Under the pieces are notes generated by a model, which was not told where the DNA came from, ran no database searches, and saw only the letters and a list, made by a program, of their open reading frames with translations. Source: RYN-111 sp035526225 (GTDB lineage: Bacteria; Actinomycetota; Actinomycetes; Mycobacteriales; SCTD01). From it: DNA of 64,000 nucleotides. Positions 16,987 through 25,055 of the stretch are shown in pieces (position 1 is the first letter of the stretch; each line of letters begins with the position of its first letter). Both the position numbers and the translations under genes were made by a program. The stretch covers positions 1 to 64,000 of the forward strand of contig DATLCV010000106.1 in the NCBI GenBank assembly GCA_035526225.1. The letters are read 5' to 3'.

Positions 16987-17372
16987 GCGACGTCCACCCC
17001 GACGGTGCCGACGACGTGGTCACCGAGGGAGTTCGAGCCGCGTACGGCGACGGTGACGCGCTTGCCGTCGACCGCGGTGACCTCGCCCCGCAGCGTCATC
17101 GTGTCGCCGGCGTAGTTCGGGACGCCGAGGCGGATCGTGCTCGTCTTGATGACGGACAGCGGGCCGGCCCAGTCGGTGACGTACTTCAGGACGTAGCCGT
17201 TGCTGGTGAGGATGTTGGTGAAGATCGTCCTGCTGCCGCGTTCCTTGGCCTGCTCGACGTCGTGGTGCACGTCCTGGTAGTCGCGGCTGGCGATGGCCGT
17301 GGCGACGATGTTCTTCACGCTCGCCTCGATGACGAGCTCCGGGAGCTGCTCACCGACCCCCGTCATGCTCAC
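16983..17372 (-). CDS. chsH1: MaoC-like enoyl-CoA hydratase subunit ChsH1
   Basis: A 129-residue single hot-dog protein of the MaoC family matching Rv3541c. The catalytic Asp/His motif is visible in SRDYQDVHHDVEQAKERG. With ChsH2 it forms a hydratase adding water to the 17(20) double bond of the three-carbon side-chain CoA ester. GTG 17372 overlaps the chsH2 stop (GTGA); an ATG two codons on is a possible alternative. Gene order chsH2-chsH1-ltp2 is as in M. tuberculosis. Confidence 0.94.
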   Translation of the reverse strand: MSMTGVGEQLPELVIEASVKNIVATAIASRDYQDVHHDVEQAKERGSRTIFTNILTSNGYVLKYVTDWAGPLSVIKTSTIRLGVPNYAGDTMTLRGEVTAVDGKRVTVAVRGSNSLGDHVVGTVGVDVA

Positions 17373-18304
17373 GCCGGCACCTCGGACAGGACGCGGAACG
17401 TGGGCCGGTAGTCGCCGCCGGGCACCTTGGTGAAGGCGACCTCGACCGGCATGCCGATCCGCACCTCGGCCGGCTCCGCCAGCTCGCTCACGATCCGCAC
17501 GCCCTCATCGAGCTCGACCAGCAGCACGACGTGCGGGCGCTCCACGCCGGGCAGCGGGGGGTAGTGGTGCGTGACGTGGCTGTAGACGACACCGCGGCCG
17601 CTCGACACGACGTAGCCCTGATCACTGCTGCCGCAGCGGTCGCAGAGCGGCGCCGGGGGATGGCGGAGCATGCCGCAGCCGTTGCACTCCTGGATGCGCA
17701 GCTCGAAGTCGGACACGCCCTCCCAGAAGAAGGCGTTGTCCCGCCCCACGGGGGGCTTGGGCCGCACACCCACGTCGTGCTGCTTGTTCGGGGGCCTGAA
17801 CTTCAGCAGTCGCATGCGACCGATGCCCACCAGCTCGCCGTCATCGGTGACGTACTCGCTGCGGGTCGTGGTGAACACGCCGACGCCGAGCGCCGTCTTC
17901 TTCTCCTCCGACAGGTCCTCGGTCGTCGACCGGACGCTGAGGCGCTCGCCGTGCTGCAGCTCGCGGACGTACTCGTGCTCGTAGTTGACGGCGACGACGC
18001 TGGTGTACCCGGCCTCGTCGAGCAGCTTCACCACGTGGTCGTTGGGGCTCATCGCGGACGGGTCGCGGGGCGCGTCCATGGTCCAGGTCTGGAGCATCCC
18101 AGGCGGCGCGATGAGGTGGCCGCGGGTCCGCGCCGCGAAGTCCTCGTCCAGGTACGCCGGGTTGCGGTCGTCGAGGGCCTGGCACCAGTGGTGGACCATC
18201 GGCAGGTTCACCGGGTCGCGGCCCACGCGCAGCGGACCGCAAGGGGCGCCGACATAGGCGCGCGCCTGCTCGAGGGCACTGGCAGACCCGGTCTGAGCGG
18301 TCAC
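17369..18304 (-). CDS. chsH2: ChsH2: MaoC-like hydratase fused to DUF35
   Basis: A 311-residue two-domain protein. Residues 1 to about 180 are a MaoC-like hot-dog lacking the catalytic Asp/His pair that ChsH1 supplies; the C-terminal DUF35 part has a zinc ribbon (CNGC and CDRC around residues 207-224) and an OB fold that docks Ltp2. It matches Rv3542c. GTG 18304 is preceded by AGGAGG at about 10 bases. First gene of the 13-gene operon; its promoter overlaps a KstR-like palindrome and lies divergent from fadA5. Confidence 0.94.
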   Translation of the reverse strand: MTAQTGSASALEQARAYVGAPCGPLRVGRDPVNLPMVHHWCQALDDRNPAYLDEDFAARTRGHLIAPPGMLQTWTMDAPRDPSAMSPNDHVVKLLDEAGYTSVVAVNYEHEYVRELQHGERLSVRSTTEDLSEEKKTALGVGVFTTTRSEYVTDDGELVGIGRMRLLKFRPPNKQHDVGVRPKPPVGRDNAFFWEGVSDFELRIQECNGCGMLRHPPAPLCDRCGSSDQGYVVSSGRGVVYSHVTHHYPPLPGVERPHVVLLVELDEGVRIVSELAEPAEVRIGMPVEVAFTKVPGGDYRPTFRVLSEVPA

Positions 18305-18342
18305 GTGCCGAATGCCTCCTGATCTGCGGCGGGGATACCTGA

Positions 18343-18371
18343 ACGTAATGGGGCGTCGCGCGGAGCGTCAA
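18343..18371 (-). promoter_or_regulatory. predicted promoter of the chsH2-fadD17 operon
   Basis: Reading on the minus strand, TTGACG (18371-18366), a 17-base spacer and TTACGT (18348-18343) form a plausible vegetative promoter about 40 bases before the chsH2 GTG. The -35 hexamer overlaps the KstR-like site at 18370-18383, a geometry that would allow repression. Confidence 0.5.
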
Positions 18372-18383
18372 GAACCTGTTCTA
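18370..18383. promoter_or_regulatory. KstR-like operator, one mismatch
   Basis: AACCTGTT core; only the first base departs from TnnAACnnGTTnnA (A for T). Overlaps the -35 of the predicted chsH2 operon promoter. Confidence 0.65.
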
Positions 18384-18415
18384 GTTTTGCCACGCTCGCA
18401 CCGTTGCCGAAGAGC

Positions 18416-18429
18416 GAGAACACGTTCTA
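18416..18429. promoter_or_regulatory. KstR-like operator, one mismatch
   Basis: AACACGTT core with G for T at the first position. A -10-like TAGTAT at 18428-18433 for fadA5 overlaps its right end, 46 bp from the companion site that faces chsH2. Confidence 0.65.
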
Positions 18430-18462
18430 GTATCGATCACCTACGACAGCCAGGAGCTGAGC

Positions 18463-19650
18463 GTGTCACCCACTGCGTCTGCCCCCGCTCGCGAGCCCGT
18501 GATCGTCGCCGCGACCCGCACCCCCATCGGCCGCCGCAACGGCCAGCTGGCCGGCCTGCACGCGACCAAGGTCCTCGGCCTCGCGCAGCGCGACGTCATC
18601 CAGCGCGTGGGCCTCGACGCGGCCCAGGTCGAGCAGGCGATCGGCGGCTGCGTGACCCAGGCGGGCGAGCAGGGGTCCAGCGTCACCCGCAACGCCTGGC
18701 TCAACGAGGGCCTGCCCTGGTCGACCGGCACGACGACCGTGGACTGCCAGTGCGGCTCGGCGATGCAGGCCAACCACATGATCGAGGGCCTGATCCTGTC
18801 CGGCGCGATCGACGTCGGGCTTGCCTGCGGGGTCGAGGCCATGAGCCGGGTCCCGCTCGGCGCGAACGTCATGAACGGGCCCGGGTCGTCGAAGGCGGAC
18901 GACTGGACGATCGACATGCCCAACCAGTTCGAGGCCGCCGAGCGGATCGCGAAGCTCCGCGGCATCACCCGTGAGGACGTCGACGGGCTCGGCTACCGCT
19001 CGCAGCGCAACGCCGCGCGCGCGTGGGCGGAGGGCCGCTTCGACCGCGAGGTGTTCACGGTGCAGGCCCCGGTGCTGGACGCCGACGGCAAGCCCACCGG
19101 CGAGCTGCAGGACGTCACCCGCGACGGCGGCCTGCGCGAGACGACCATGGACGGCCTGGCCAAGCTCAAGCCGGTCCTGCCTGACGGCATCCACACCGCC
19201 GGCAACTCCTCCCAGATCTCCGACGGGGCCGCAGCCGTGCTCTGGATGACCCGCGAGCGCGCGCACGCCGAGGGCATCACACCGCGCGCCCGCGTCGTGG
19301 CACGCGTCAACGTCGGCTCCGACCCGTACTACCACCTCGACGGGCCCGTGAACGCCACCGAGGCGGTGCTCAAGAAGGCCGGCATGTCCATCAGCGACAT
19401 CGACCTTTTCGAGTGCAACGAGGCCTTCGCTTCCGTCGTGCTGTCCTGGCAGCGCGTGCACGACATCCCCGAGGACAAGATCAACGTCAACGGGGGCGCC
19501 TGCGCCATCGGCCACCCCGTCGGCTCCACCGGAAGCCGGCTCATCGTCACCGCCCTGCACGAGCTCGAGCGCACCGGCAAGCAGTTCGCGCTGCTGACCA
19601 TGTGCGCAGGCGGCGCGCTCGCCCCGGCGACGATCATCGAGCGGATCTAG
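18463..19650 (+). CDS. fadA5: steroid beta-ketothiolase FadA5
   Basis: A 395-residue thiolase matching Rv3546. The nucleophile is in TTVDCQCGSAMQ (Cys97), the histidine is in GGACAIGHPVGSTGSR and the second cysteine is in TMCAGGALAPATIIERI; the NEAF block (ECNEAFASVVLSW) is present. FadA5 thiolyses 3-keto side-chain CoA esters, releasing acetyl- or propionyl-CoA. GTG 18463 has CAGGAG at 18451. It is transcribed alone, divergent from chsH2, and followed by a strong hairpin terminator. Confidence 0.95.
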   Translation: MSPTASAPAREPVIVAATRTPIGRRNGQLAGLHATKVLGLAQRDVIQRVGLDAAQVEQAIGGCVTQAGEQGSSVTRNAWLNEGLPWSTGTTTVDCQCGSAMQANHMIEGLILSGAIDVGLACGVEAMSRVPLGANVMNGPGSSKADDWTIDMPNQFEAAERIAKLRGITREDVDGLGYRSQRNAARAWAEGRFDREVFTVQAPVLDADGKPTGELQDVTRDGGLRETTMDGLAKLKPVLPDGIHTAGNSSQISDGAAAVLWMTRERAHAEGITPRARVVARVNVGSDPYYHLDGPVNATEAVLKKAGMSISDIDLFECNEAFASVVLSWQRVHDIPEDKINVNGGACAIGHPVGSTGSRLIVTALHELERTGKQFALLTMCAGGALAPATIIERI

Positions 19651-19666
19651 CCGCTCCCCCACGCCG

Positions 19667-19703
19667 CGAAGGGGCCCTCTGCCGATCAGGCGGGGCCCCT
19701 TCG
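19667..19703. terminator. bidirectional hairpin terminator
   Basis: CGAAGGGGCCC at 19667-19677 pairs with GGGCCCCTTCG at 19693-19703, an 11-bp stem with a 15-base loop. It lies between convergent fadA5 and the APH-like gene and can serve both strands. Confidence 0.8.
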
Positions 19704-19709
19704 TCGCGT

Positions 19710-20774
19710 CTAGGAGGCGCCGCGCTCGGCGAGCACCGTCTCGGTCAGGCGCGAGGCGTTGTTGTTCTGGCCCAGGTCGTTGTCGGCCGGGAGCAGCTCC
19801 CAGTCCTTGAAGATGTGGGCCAGCTTGCCCATGATCACGCTGAACCGGAAGCCGGCGAACACCTCGTAGTACTCGAGGTTCTTCAGCGTCCGCCCGGTGG
19901 CGGACTCGTAGCGCGCGACCGTCTCGGCGACCGAGGGGAATCCCTCGAGCCGCGGCACGTCCATGCCCTCGCTGTGGTGCCGGTCGAGGAACAGCGCCCA
20001 CGCCACGTCCTGGGCCGGTGCCCCGAGCGACACCATCTCCCAGTCGAGCACGGCGAGCCGGTGCCCCGCGTCGTCGTACATGACGTTGCCGATGCGGGCG
20101 TCGCCCCAGCACAGCACGGACTCCTCGGGCTCCGGCTGGTTCGCGCGCAGCCACGCGAGCGCACGCCGGGCGACGGGGACCTGCTCGTGCTCCTCCACCT
20201 GCTCCAGGAACCGCTCGTAGTAGTCGAGCTGCGCGGGCAGGCCGTCGAGCAACCCCTTCAGACCCAGCACCGACGGGTCCGTGCCGTGCAGCTCGGCGAT
20301 CGTGTCGATGCAGCCCCACCAGATGCGCTCGCGCACCTCCGGCGTGACGTCGAACAGCCACCCACCCACGTGGTACGGCGGGTTGTCCGGCGGCACGACC
20401 CCCTTGACCTCGGCCATGACGAAGAAGGCGGCACCGAGGACCGTCGGGTCCTCCTCGTACCAGAGCACCTCCGGCACGGGCACCGAGCTGTGCTTGGCCA
20501 GCCCGGTGAGGACCTGGTGCTGCACCTCGAAAGCGGCATCGGGGAACAGCGTGTACCCGGTCGGCGCGACGCGCACGACCCAGGTGCCGGCCTGGTTGGT
20601 GCCCCCGGTCGTCCAGGTCCCGTCAACGATGAGCGTCTCGTTGCTGAACCCGGTGGCACCGGGTCCGCGGAACTCCGACAGGGTCACCTCGCCGTCCGCG
20701 TTGACACGCGGGGCGAGCCAGGCGGCGAGCTGGCGGGCGGACTCTGCGGCATCACGCTGGGCGGGGATCGGCAT
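19710..20774 (-). CDS. APH-family phosphotransferase-like protein, Rv3168-like
   Basis: A 354-residue protein of the aminoglycoside-phosphotransferase/choline-kinase fold. The catalytic-loop region reads LCWGDARIGNVMYDD (Asp and Asn kept; Trp where HGD kinases have His), followed by the metal-binding LDWEM. This matches the actinobacterial Rv3168/ACAD-associated subgroup rather than true antibiotic-resistance enzymes. ATG 20774 lies only 6 bases after a -10-like TAGGTT (minus strand, 20786-20781), so it may be leaderless. It shares a two-operator region with the ferredoxin operon, which ties it to sterol metabolism. Substrate unknown. Confidence 0.82.
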   Translation of the reverse strand: MPIPAQRDAAESARQLAAWLAPRVNADGEVTLSEFRGPGATGFSNETLIVDGTWTTGGTNQAGTWVVRVAPTGYTLFPDAAFEVQHQVLTGLAKHSSVPVPEVLWYEEDPTVLGAAFFVMAEVKGVVPPDNPPYHVGGWLFDVTPEVRERIWWGCIDTIAELHGTDPSVLGLKGLLDGLPAQLDYYERFLEQVEEHEQVPVARRALAWLRANQPEPEESVLCWGDARIGNVMYDDAGHRLAVLDWEMVSLGAPAQDVAWALFLDRHHSEGMDVPRLEGFPSVAETVARYESATGRTLKNLEYYEVFAGFRFSVIMGKLAHIFKDWELLPADNDLGQNNNASRLTETVLAERGAS

Positions 20775-20784
20775 GGCCGGAACC

Positions 20785-20798
20785 TAGAACGTGTTCCT
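20785..20798. promoter_or_regulatory. KstR-like operator, one mismatch
   Basis: AACGTGTT core, last base T instead of A. It overlaps the -10-like TAGGTT of the APH-like gene. Confidence 0.65.
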
Positions 20799-20820
20799 GT
20801 CTGCGGCAAGGCTGCAAAAC

Positions 20821-20834
20821 TAGAATGCGTTCTA
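20821..20834. promoter_or_regulatory. KstR-like operator, one mismatch
   Basis: TAG-AATGCGTT-CTA: AAT replaces AAC in the left half-site, the rest fits. It lies 42 bp before the ferredoxin ATG and 36 bp (start to start) from the site facing the APH-like gene. Confidence 0.6.
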
Positions 20835-20875
20835 GTCGGGTGCTACCTTCCGCGCACCCGGACGAGGAGGTCAGC

Positions 20876-21100
20876 ATGGGCAGGTCGCTCGAGGTCGCCG
20901 TCGCCCCGTCGTGCATCAGCAGCGGCTACTGCCGCAACACGCTGCCTGACGTGTTCGGCGCGCTGGAGGACAAGAAGTCCTTCGTCAAGACCAACCCCGT
21001 CGAGGACAGCGAGCAGCTGCGCGAGGCGTTCGACCAGTGCCCGGTCGAGGCCATCAGCGCGTGCGACGCCGAGACGGGCGAGGAGGTCTTCCCCGGATGA
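20876..21100 (+). CDS. P450-type [3Fe-4S] ferredoxin, FdxD-like
   Basis: A 74-residue ferredoxin with Cys13-x5-Cys19 and a later Cys-Pro (CPVEAIS). The position that holds the extra ligand in 4Fe proteins is not Cys (CISSGYC), so a [3Fe-4S] cluster typical of P450 redox partners is expected. ATG 20876 is chosen because GAGGAGG sits 6 bases before it; an in-frame ATG at 20825 falls inside the operator. It heads the operon with echA19, a thioesterase and an MFS transporter, all coupled. Probable electron donor to CYP125 or another steroid monooxygenase. Confidence 0.88.
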   Translation: MGRSLEVAVAPSCISSGYCRNTLPDVFGALEDKKSFVKTNPVEDSEQLREAFDQCPVEAISACDAETGEEVFPG

Positions 21101-21894
21101 GCGGCGAGCACCTTCTGGTCGAGCGGCGTGAGCACGTCCTGCTGCTGCGCATGAACCGGCCCGAGGCCAAGAACGCCTTCTCCCCCAACATGCTGGCCCG
21201 GATGGCGGAGGCCTGGGAGACGGCCGACTCCGACGACGAGATCCGCTGTGTGATCCTCACCGGGTCCGAGGAGGTCTTCTGCGCCGGCGCCGACCTCAAG
21301 TCGATGATGAGCGCCCCGCCGCCTGGCGACGAGTACGCCAAGCGCTTCACCGAGGACGCCGGCATGGCCTGGCGGGCGCTGCTGCGGCACTACCGCCTGA
21401 CCAAGCCGCTGATCGCGGCCGTCGAGGGCCCGGCCATCGCGGGCGGCACCGAGATCCTGCAGGCGACCGACATCCGCGTCGCGGGTGAGGGCGCCACCTT
21501 CGGAGTGGCCGAGGTGCGGCGTGGCCTGTTCCCGCTGGGCGGGTCGACGGTGCGGCTGCGGCGGCAGATCCCCTACACGCTGGCGGCCGAGATGCTCCTG
21601 ACGGGCAAGACGATCACTGCCGAGGAGGCCCTGCAGTACGGCCTCATCGGCCACGTGGTGCCGAAGGGGCAGGCCCTCTTGAAGGCGCTCGAGATCGCCG
21701 ACCAGATCTGCGCGAACGGACCCCTGGCCGTCAAGGCGGTCCTGCGCTCGCTGCGCGAGACCGAGGGCGTCTCGGAGGACGAGGCGCTGAAGATCGAGCT
21801 CGAGATCGGGATGCCCGTCTTCGCGACGAGCGACGCCAAGGAGGGTCCGCGCGCGTTCGCGGAGAAGCGCCCGGCGCAGTTCACCGGCACGTGA
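21097..21894 (+). CDS. echA19: steroid enoyl-CoA hydratase EchA19
   Basis: A 265-residue crotonase. Oxyanion-hole motifs FCAGADLKSMM and EGPAIAGGTEILQATDIRVAGE and the block QIPYTLAAEMLLTGKTIT match Rv3516 (EchA19), which hydrates 22-ene side-chain CoA esters during cholesterol beta-oxidation. The C-terminal KEGPRAFAEKRPAQF is shared as well. ATG 21097 overlaps the ferredoxin stop (ATGA). It provides the hydratase step between the FadE pairs and FadA5. Confidence 0.93.
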   Translation: MSGEHLLVERREHVLLLRMNRPEAKNAFSPNMLARMAEAWETADSDDEIRCVILTGSEEVFCAGADLKSMMSAPPPGDEYAKRFTEDAGMAWRALLRHYRLTKPLIAAVEGPAIAGGTEILQATDIRVAGEGATFGVAEVRRGLFPLGGSTVRLRRQIPYTLAAEMLLTGKTITAEEALQYGLIGHVVPKGQALLKALEIADQICANGPLAVKAVLRSLRETEGVSEDEALKIELEIGMPVFATSDAKEGPRAFAEKRPAQFTGT

Positions 21895-22487
21895 CCAACG
21901 CGGCCGACGAGCTCGCCGACGCCGTACGGCGGTTCCTCGACGCCGCGGTGGCCAGCCGCGCCGATGACGCCTCCCTCCTTTCCGCGCGGCGGCGGGTCGA
22001 GCAGGCCACGGCCGAGCTGACCGACAGCCGCCGTACGGAGGCCGGCCCCATCCACACCTCGGCCTTCCGGCACGCGCACAGCATCGTCACGGGCACCGCG
22101 AACGCCATCGCGCCCCCGGTCGCCCTGACCGTCACCGACGGCGAGGTCCGGGGCGCGTTCCGTCTCGGCAAGAGGTACGAGGGCGCGCCCGGACTGGCTC
22201 ACGGTGGTGTGCTGTGCCTCGTGCTGGACCACGTGCTCGGTGAGGCTGCTCTCGCGCAGCGGGTCGGCGGGATGACCGTCGGCCTCGACGTGCGCTTCCT
22301 CGCCCCCACCCGGCTCGAGTCCGACTTGGAGGTCGTCGCCCGCGTGGACCGGGTCGACGGGCGCAAGGTGCACCTCGTGGGGGCCATCACCCACGACGGC
22401 AAGCCCACCGCGACCGCGACGGCCGTGTTCGTGCAGATCGACGCCGCGAAGGCCGCCGAGCTCTTCCCCCAGCTGTCCGCGCCATGA
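21891..22487 (+). CDS. PaaI-like hot-dog thioesterase
   Basis: A 198-residue protein with a helical N-terminal 60 residues and a C-terminal hot-dog domain carrying GAPGLAHGGVLCLVLDHVLG, the acyl-CoA thioesterase signature, followed by LDVRFLAPTRLESDLEV. GTG 21891 overlaps the echA19 stop (GTGA). In the operon it could release CoA from stalled steroid or acyl-CoA intermediates; a second, related thioesterase ends the neighbouring fadE operon. Substrate not readable. Confidence 0.85.
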   Translation: MTNAADELADAVRRFLDAAVASRADDASLLSARRRVEQATAELTDSRRTEAGPIHTSAFRHAHSIVTGTANAIAPPVALTVTDGEVRGAFRLGKRYEGAPGLAHGGVLCLVLDHVLGEAALAQRVGGMTVGLDVRFLAPTRLESDLEVVARVDRVDGRKVHLVGAITHDGKPTATATAVFVQIDAAKAAELFPQLSAP

Positions 22488-23818
22488 CCGCCGAGCGGAG
22501 CCGGTGGGGCCGGTACGGCGGGAAGCCCCTCGTCGCCCTGTGCCTCGTGGGCCTCGTCGACGCCATCGACAAGGGCGTGCTGCCCGGCGTCCTCCCGAAG
22601 GTGCAGCGCGACCTCGGCATCAGCGACACCGAGGCCGGCCTGCTCTACACCTCCCTCATCGTCGCCTCGCTGCTGTTCGCCGTACCTGGCGGTGTGCTGT
22701 CCGACCGTCGCGACCGACGGGTGCTGGTGTCGATCGTGCTGGGGGTCTGGTCGGTGTCGACCGCGCTGGCCGCCGCGGTGCAGAGCTTCTGGCAGCTGCT
22801 CACCCTGCGAGCGGTCCTCGGGGCCGGTGACTCGGTCAACGACCCGGCGGTGCAGTCGCTGGTCGCGGACTACTACCCGGCCGAGGTGCGCGGCCGCGCG
22901 TACGCCTGGCAGCGGGTGGTGCCGACCGTCGGGACCGGGCTGGGCCTGGGGCTCGGAGCCGCCCTCGGCGCCGCGTTCGGCTGGCGGATCGCGGTGCTCG
23001 CCGTCGCGATCCCCGGCATCAGCGTGGCGCTGCTGGTGCGCAAGCTCCCCCAGCCGATCCGCGGCGGTGCCGACGACACGGCACCCCTGGAGGCAGACCC
23101 GGTCCACGCGGTGGTCGAGGCCATCGCGACCCGGCAGGCGCTGCGCCGGCTGCTCGCCGTACCCAGCCTGCGGGCCCTGCTGCTCGCCACCGCGGTGATC
23201 AACGGGATCCTCACGGCGCTCGGGTTCTGGGGGGTGACCTACCACGTGCGGGCGAGCGGGATGTCCGAGGGGAAGGCCGGGGGGATCGCGGGTGGGCTCA
23301 TCCTGCTGGGCGCGATCGCGGGCGGCATCCTGGGAGGGCAGGCGACGGACCGCTTCCGGCACCGCTTCTCGGGTTGGCCCATGCTGCTGGCCGCTCTCGT
23401 CACCGGCGGCGGCACGATCCTGCTCATGGGCAGCTTCCTCGACGGCATCCCGGTCTACACCGTGCGACTCCCGTTGCAGACGCTCGGGGTCGCGCTGGTC
23501 GTGGCCTCGCTCCCCCCGCTCACCGTGACCACCGCAGAGGTCGTCCCGGCCGCGCTGCGGGGGTCGGCCTTCGGCCTGCTCAAGCTGTGTGCCAACGGCC
23601 TCGGCGCGATCGCGCCGCCGCTGATCGGGATGCTCGCCGACACGCGGAAGATCACGCTGGCGAACGGCGAGGTCGTCGGGGACCTGGGGCACGCCTTCCG
23701 CCTCACGGCCCCCCTCGTGCTGGTCGGCGCGGCGCTGCTCCTGCTGGGCCGGCGGCACCTGGACGAGGACGTCCGCAAGGCCGGCGCACCGGTGGTCGCG
23801 CCCCCCCTGGTCCCTTGA
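22484..23818 (+). CDS. MFS transporter, 12 predicted membrane helices
   Basis: A 444-residue major facilitator protein. The loop 2-3 motif GGVLSDRRDRRVLV and a second-half GGQATDRFRHRFSG are visible, with about 12 hydrophobic helices. It resembles Spinster-like/multidrug-type carriers. ATG 22484 overlaps the thioesterase stop (ATGA). Its place after ferredoxin, EchA19 and a thioesterase suggests movement of a sterol-derived acid or intermediate across the membrane; direction and cargo are inference. Confidence 0.82.
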   Translation: MTAERSRWGRYGGKPLVALCLVGLVDAIDKGVLPGVLPKVQRDLGISDTEAGLLYTSLIVASLLFAVPGGVLSDRRDRRVLVSIVLGVWSVSTALAAAVQSFWQLLTLRAVLGAGDSVNDPAVQSLVADYYPAEVRGRAYAWQRVVPTVGTGLGLGLGAALGAAFGWRIAVLAVAIPGISVALLVRKLPQPIRGGADDTAPLEADPVHAVVEAIATRQALRRLLAVPSLRALLLATAVINGILTALGFWGVTYHVRASGMSEGKAGGIAGGLILLGAIAGGILGGQATDRFRHRFSGWPMLLAALVTGGGTILLMGSFLDGIPVYTVRLPLQTLGVALVVASLPPLTVTTAEVVPAALRGSAFGLLKLCANGLGAIAPPLIGMLADTRKITLANGEVVGDLGHAFRLTAPLVLVGAALLLLGRRHLDEDVRKAGAPVVAPPLVP

Positions 23819-23837
23819 CGGCCGCTCGTGCCGCTTG

Positions 23838-23865
23838 TTGACTGAAGTAGAACACGTTCTAGACA
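23838..23865 (+). promoter_or_regulatory. predicted promoter of the fadE pair operon
   Basis: TTGACT at 23838-23843 and TAGACA at 23860-23865 are 16 bases apart, with the KstR-like palindrome filling the spacer. The transcription start would fall just before the GTG at 23876, giving a very short or absent leader. Confidence 0.45.
23848..23861. promoter_or_regulatory. KstR-like operator, exact match
   Basis: TAG-AACACGTT-CTA, a perfect 14-bp palindrome and exact consensus match, 14 bp before the fadE GTG and 30 bp after the MFS gene. It makes the fadE pair a separate regulated unit. Confidence 0.85.
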
Positions 23866-23875
23866 GGGGTCGCGG

Positions 23876-25054
23876 GTGCGGGTCGACTACACGGACGAGC
23901 AGGTGCTCCTCCGGGAGGAGCTGCAGGCCTACTTCACCACGGTCCTCACCCCGGAGGTGAGGGCCGAGCTGCGCGCCGAGGGGCACGGCGGGCCGGTGCA
24001 CCGCGAGGTGCGCCAGAAGCTCGGCACCGACGGCTGGCTCGGAATCGGCTGGCCGAAGGAGTACGGCGGGCAAGGCCGCTCGGTGCTGGACCAGTACGTG
24101 TTCTTCGACGAGGCGTCCCGGGCGGGCGCCCCCGTCCCGATGATCGCCCTCAACACCGTCGGGCCGACGATCATGGCGGCGGGCACCGAGGAGCAGAAGC
24201 AGCGGTACCTGCCCGGGATCCTCGCCGGCACCCTCGACTTCGCGATCGGCTACACCGAGCCCGGGAGCGGCACCGACCTCGCGTCGCTGCGCACCCGCGC
24301 CGTGCTCGACGGCGACCACTGGGTCGTCAACGGCAACAAGGTCTACACCTCCGGCGGCGACCTGGCCGACTTCATCTGGCTGGCGGCGCGCACCGAGCCG
24401 GACGCGCCGAAGCACAAGGGCATCAGCATCCTGCTCGTGCCGACGGCGGCCGAGGGGTTCTCGGCCACGCCGATCCGCACCATGGGCGGCGGCACCACGA
24501 CGGCGACCTACTACACCGACGTGCACGTCCCGGTCGGCAACGTCGTGGGCGAGGTCAACGCGGGCTGGAAGCTCATCACCACCCAGCTCAACCACGAACG
24601 GGTCGCGCTGTCGGCGATGGGCGGTCGCTGCCTCGGGCTCTCCGACGCGGTGCGGCAGTGGGCCACCGAGACGGTCACCCCCGAGGGCACACGCGTCATC
24701 GACGAGCCGTGGGTGCGCACCTCGCTGGCCCGGGTGCACGCCCGGCTCGAGGCCATGAAGGTCATGAACTGGCGGATGGCGTACGCCGTGCACACCGGCA
24801 CCCTGACGCCCGCCGCCGCCTCGGCGGCCAAGGTCTACGGCACGGAGGTCGAGATCGAGGCCTACCGCCTGCTGCTCGACGTCCTCGGTAGGGCCGGGTC
24901 GTTGCGGCGCGGCTCGCCCGGCGCGGTCCTCGAGGGCAAGGTCGAGCAGGCCTATCGCGACGCTCCCGTCCGCACCTTCGGCGGCGGCTCCAACGAGGTG
25001 CAGCGCGAGATCATCTGCTGGACCGCCCTCGGCACGCCTCGTGGAGGGCGCTGA
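23876..25054 (+). CDS. acyl-CoA dehydrogenase subunit, ChsE2/FadE29-like
   Basis: A 392-residue ACAD: MRVDYTDEQVLLREELQAYF start, WPKEYGGQGRS, FAIGYTEPGSGTDLASLRTRA, VYTSGG, ATYYTDVHVPVGNVVG, and the C-terminal FGGGSNEVQREII. It is paralogous to the gene cut by the left edge. The next gene is a shorter, degenerate ACAD, so the two probably form the alpha2-beta2 enzyme typical of steroid dehydrogenases (ChsE1-ChsE2 or ChsE4-ChsE5). Which side-chain length it handles cannot be fixed; resemblance to FadE29 and FadE26 is similar. Confidence 0.88.
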   Translation: MRVDYTDEQVLLREELQAYFTTVLTPEVRAELRAEGHGGPVHREVRQKLGTDGWLGIGWPKEYGGQGRSVLDQYVFFDEASRAGAPVPMIALNTVGPTIMAAGTEEQKQRYLPGILAGTLDFAIGYTEPGSGTDLASLRTRAVLDGDHWVVNGNKVYTSGGDLADFIWLAARTEPDAPKHKGISILLVPTAAEGFSATPIRTMGGGTTTATYYTDVHVPVGNVVGEVNAGWKLITTQLNHERVALSAMGGRCLGLSDAVRQWATETVTPEGTRVIDEPWVRTSLARVHARLEAMKVMNWRMAYAVHTGTLTPAAASAAKVYGTEVEIEAYRLLLDVLGRAGSLRRGSPGAVLEGKVEQAYRDAPVRTFGGGSNEVQREIICWTALGTPRGGR

Positions 25055-25055
25055 C

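Noticed and set aside
20825..20875. Upstream in-frame ATG as ferredoxin start
   Set aside because: It falls inside the KstR-like operator and lacks a ribosome site, whereas ATG 20876 has GAGGAGG.
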